Source: Pseudogracilibacillus sp037072025 (GTDB taxonomy: Bacteria; Bacillota; Bacilli; Bacillales; Amphibacillaceae). Taken from it: DNA of 64,000 nt. How positions within the stretch are numbered: position 1 is the stretch's first letter; each line of letters starts with the position of its first letter. The notes beneath the pieces were generated by a model that was not told the origin of the DNA, ran no database searches, and saw only the letters and a list, made by a program, of their open reading frames with translations. Shown here in pieces: positions 61,713 to 64,000 of the stretch. The position numbers were made by a program, and so were the translations under genes. The stretch is taken from positions 248,001-312,000 of the forward strand of contig NZ_JAXHDD010000001.1 of the NCBI RefSeq assembly GCF_037072025.1, read 5' to 3'.

Positions 61713-62357
61713 CTATTCTTTTTTTTGAAAGATATCATAATACTCTTGCTTTAATTCATTATAAAGAACTGTTTCCTTATTGAATGATTCATTTGCGTCT
61801 AAAACATCTTCATAACTATCATTCACATTTTCAATAATAGAATATACTCGATTTTGATTAAATTCTTCTTCTTTAAATAAAGTGTATAACTCTTTCGTTA
61901 ATCGAATTGAATCTGTATAATTTTTGTACACTTCTTCATACGAATCATAGCGATTTATCATCGTGTCATACATTTTTCTAGTCAATTCTTGTTGCTCTTC
62001 ATCCGTAATTTTTTCGATTAAAGGTTCTATATTTTCAAAAGTTGCCCTCGAATCTTCTAAACTTGCCTTTTCCATTTCTAAGTATTCCAATCGTTTATCT
62101 AAAAGGTCAATCGCTTGATCCGCAAGTGTTTGAACCTTTTCATGGTCATCAGAGCCCAATCCAATGATTTCTTTATAAAGCTCTTCATCTTCTTTTTCTA
62201 ATTCAAAAACTTTTTCTTGACTAGCTTCAAATTCTTTTTCAATGTTAATTGTCTCTTCTAAATATGCATTAATTTCTTCAGTTACATCTTCTTCACCACA
62301 AGCACTGATAAATAAAAGCATTGTAAATATAAACATTGATTTTAATCGCTTGTCCAA
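61713..62357 (-). CDS. ykyA: YkyA-family lipoprotein
   Basis: Predicted cell-surface lipoprotein (putative cell-wall-binding family) of 214 residues. Signal peptide with lipobox ISAC (Cys20), then a long, acidic, almost wholly helical/coiled-coil body (EKEFEASQEKVFELEKEDEE; YEEVYKNYTDSIRLTKELY). TTG start at 62357 after AGGGGG. In Bacillus it lies between pdhA and def, as here. Function unknown. Its stop codon lies in a MITE target duplication. Confidence 0.87.
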   Translation of the reverse strand: MDKRLKSMFIFTMLLFISACGEEDVTEEINAYLEETINIEKEFEASQEKVFELEKEDEELYKEIIGLGSDDHEKVQTLADQAIDLLDKRLEYLEMEKASLEDSRATFENIEPLIEKITDEEQQELTRKMYDTMINRYDSYEEVYKNYTDSIRLTKELYTLFKEEEFNQNRVYSIIENVNDSYEDVLDANESFNKETVLYNELKQEYYDIFQKKE

Positions 62358-62580
62358 TTCTAGATCCCCCTTCTATCTAAAAATAACATTATGCAATAGT
62401 TATATCATACACTAAAGAAATATATTTACAGTAGCAATTGTATGAATGTAAAGGCCTAATTATGTTAAAATAGAAGCAAACTATGTTTTTTATTCATTTT
62501 TTCTTAACAAACTGCAATTGCGCAGATTAAAGTATTATTTTTAAAATAAACATTATTCGTATGGAATAGGAGTATTAAGT

Positions 62581-63129
62581 ATGCTGTTAATGAAAGATAT
62601 TGTTAGAGATGGGCATCCAGCGCTTCGAAAAAAATCAGAAGAAGTAAAATTACCACCAAGTGAAGAAGATATTAAAACATTAAATAAAATGATGGAGTTT
62701 ATAAAAAATAGTCAAAACGATGAAATTGCCGAAAAATATAAATTACGTTCTGGAGTAGGTCTTGCTGCACCTCAAATTGGTGTTAACAAACAATTAATCG
62801 TCATTCATTTTACTTACAAAGAAAAACTATACAGTTATCAGCTTGTTAATCCAAAAGTTATTAGCCACTCCGTTGAAAAAGCATATTTAAATGGAGGGGA
62901 AGGTTGCTTATCGGTAGATGAAGCAATTGAGGGGTATGTCGTACGTCATGCACGAGTAACAGTGCGTGCCTTTGATAAGGAAGGAAAACAATTAAAATTA
63001 AGATTTAAAGGTTATCCTGCAATTGTCATTCAACATGAAATAGATCATTTGAATGGAATTATGTTCTATGACTATATAAATAAAAGAAATCCTTTTTATA
63101 TCCCAGATAATGCCGTTGAAATTGATTAG
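62581..63129 (+). CDS. def: Peptide deformylase
   Basis: Metalloenzyme that removes the N-formyl group from new proteins. 182 residues, type 2 length typical of Gram-positives (DefB/YkrB). Motif 1 GVGLAAPQIG (~57-66), motif 2 EGCLSVDEA (metal Cys, ~109-117), motif 3 QHEIDHLNG (metal His pair, ~152-160). ATG at 62581 after GGAG; relatives start equivalently (MITMENIVRDGHP). Confidence 0.97.
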   Translation: MLLMKDIVRDGHPALRKKSEEVKLPPSEEDIKTLNKMMEFIKNSQNDEIAEKYKLRSGVGLAAPQIGVNKQLIVIHFTYKEKLYSYQLVNPKVISHSVEKAYLNGGEGCLSVDEAIEGYVVRHARVTVRAFDKEGKQLKLRFKGYPAIVIQHEIDHLNGIMFYDYINKRNPFYIPDNAVEID

Positions 63130-63369
63130 TATAATATAATACCAACTTAACTCTTTTTCGGGTTCATCATTTCATTCTACTCTTTTTACGTATATTATGA
63201 TTCCTTTCGTGAAAAAATAAGAAAAGAAAAAAACACAAATAAATATTTGCTAAAAATAATTGATATTTATTCCAATAAAAATGAAATCATATTATAATAA
63301 GATTAACAGGGATTGGATCGGCCTAAATTTTATCTTGCTTTTCTTCTTATGAAGGGAGATGTGTAGGTG

Positions 63370-63483
63370 ATGTTGAAACGCCTAAAAGAAAAGCTAAAGA
63401 GAAAATGGAAAGAGTTTTTGAAACAAGGACGTGTACCGACAACTGATAATAATACTACTATTCAAGGACATCGTGAGAAATAA
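63370..63483 (+). CDS. Possible 37-residue basic peptide upstream of rpoY
   Basis: ATG at 63370 (AAGGGAG about 11 bases upstream) opens MLKRLKEKLKRKWKEFLKQG followed by RVPTTDNNTTIQGHREK. The first half is a strongly basic amphipathic helix. Composition looks protein-like, but no family is recognised. It lies 76 bp before rpoY in the same direction. Confidence 0.4.
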   Translation: MLKRLKEKLKRKWKEFLKQGRVPTTDNNTTIQGHREK

Positions 63484-63559
63484 ACATGAAGCGAAACTTT
63501 TTAAATTGAAGTAATTTTACGGAAAAATTAGATCGAATTAACGTTATAGGAGAGATAGA

Positions 63560-63769
63560 ATGATTTTTAAGGTTTTATATCAAGAACACCCTGATACTGC
63601 GCCTGTACGTGAACGCACAAAAAGCCTTTACGTAGAAGCAAAATCAGAGCGTGAAGTACGTCAAAAATTATCCAATCGCAATATTAATATCGAGTTTATC
63701 CAAGAATTAGATGAAACACATTTACAATATGAAAAAAAATCCGAAGTTTTTGAAATTGAGAGTGTCTAA
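63560..63769 (+). CDS. rpoY: RNA polymerase epsilon subunit RpoY (YkzG)
   Basis: Small auxiliary subunit of Firmicute RNA polymerase, related in fold to phage Gp2-like inhibitors. 69 residues; MIFKVLYQEHPDTAPVRERT and SLYVEAKSEREVRQKL match the family closely. AGGAGAG precedes the ATG. Its stop codon is immediately followed by rnjA, the conserved rpoY-rnjA operon. Confidence 0.95.
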   Translation: MIFKVLYQEHPDTAPVRERTKSLYVEAKSEREVRQKLSNRNINIEFIQELDETHLQYEKKSEVFEIESV

Positions 63770-64000
63770 ATGAAATTTGTAAAGAATGACCAAACTGCCG
63801 TTTTTGCACTCGGCGGACTAGGTGAAATCGGAAAAAATACGTATTGTGTACAATTCCAGGACGAGATTATTATAATTGATGCCGGCATCAAGTTCCCAGA
63901 AGATGAACTACTTGGCATTGATTATGTTATTCCTGATTATACGTACTTAGTGCAAAATCAAGACAAGATTAAAGGACTAATCATCACGCATGGGCATGAA
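63770..64000 (+). CDS. rnjA: Ribonuclease J1, 5' part only
   Basis: Metallo-beta-lactamase/beta-CASP nuclease with 5'-exonuclease and endonuclease activity, central to mRNA decay. The first 77 codons are present: FALGGLGEIGKNTYCVQFQD, IIIDAGIKFPEDELLGIDYVIPDY and the first half of the metal motif HGHE at the window end. ATG directly abuts the rpoY TAA. Runs off the window. Confidence 0.95.
   Translation, partial: MKFVKNDQTAVFALGGLGEIGKNTYCVQFQDEIIIIDAGIKFPEDELLGIDYVIPDYTYLVQNQDKIKGLIITHGHE

Overview
The window is a low-GC, spore-forming Bacillaceae chromosome segment. MurE carries the meso-DAP-selecting DNPR motif. Sporulation genes sigG, sigE, spoIIGA, spoVE, spoVD, ylbJ and an rsfA-type gene are present, and gene order follows the Bacillus subtilis pdh-ylaN-ftsW-pyc-cta-ylb-dcw-spoIIG-sigG backbone, read here in reverse. 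The protein sequences suggest an Oceanobacillus/Virgibacillus-like halotolerant genus, but the genus cannot be fixed from the sequence alone.

Layout: 1-2.6 kb holds sigG (cut by the window edge), sigE and spoIIGA. 2.6-3.5 kb is a gene-free repeat region with a 52-bp tandem array. 3.5-19.5 kb is the division and cell-wall cluster on the minus strand (mraZ-rsmH-ftsL-pbpB-spoVD-murE-murF-mraY-murD-spoVE-divIB-ftsA-ftsZ), with an MraZ-type operator upstream of mraZ and without murG, murB, ylxW, ylxX or sbp. 19.5-34 kb is the ylb block (bshC, panE, ylbP, rsfA-like, rpmF, ylbN, tmcAL, ylbL, ylbJ, coaD, rsmD, ylbG, ylbF, ylbC). 34-42.4 kb encodes the caa3 cytochrome c oxidase and its heme and copper assembly factors (ctaM, ctaG, ctaF-E-D-C-B and divergent ctaA). 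42.4-49.6 kb holds an RluA-type pseudouridine synthase, a decayed IS605-type tnpB, pycA, ftsW and ylaN. 49.8-54.6 kb is the yla block with a 37-unit, 20/21-bp tandem array. 54.8-64 kb holds a nitronate monooxygenase-like gene, the SR1P peptide gene, the pyruvate dehydrogenase operon, ykyA, def, rpoY and the start of rnjA.

The coding content is conserved housekeeping; the novelty lies between genes. (1) A short non-autonomous mobile element of 198 or 156 bp occurs four times, each copy flanked by a perfect 5-bp target-site duplication (TAATA, TAAAA, TTATA, TAGAA); a fifth, decayed fragment is also present. (2) Two tandem-repeat arrays (52 bp with 20-bp flanking repeats; 20/21 bp) may be related and sit where B. 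subtilis carries genes. (3) Larger palindromic elements end in ACTGTGCAGTA. (4) The spoVE Shine-Dalgarno lies in the 3' arm of a terminator-like hairpin that runs straight into its start codon.

Functionally, the dcw genes build and position the septum and make the lipid-linked peptidoglycan precursor up to lipid I (murG is not here). spoVD and spoVE adapt this machinery to the spore cortex. The pdh operon and pycA link pyruvate to acetyl-CoA and oxaloacetate, and the cta genes provide the terminal oxidase. Start codons were re-chosen for many genes from Shine-Dalgarno spacing and remembered family N-termini. TTG or GTG starts are common (sigG, sigE, ftsA, murF, ylbJ, ylaF, sr1P, pdhA, ykyA). 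All identifications come from reading the sequence; no database search was run.
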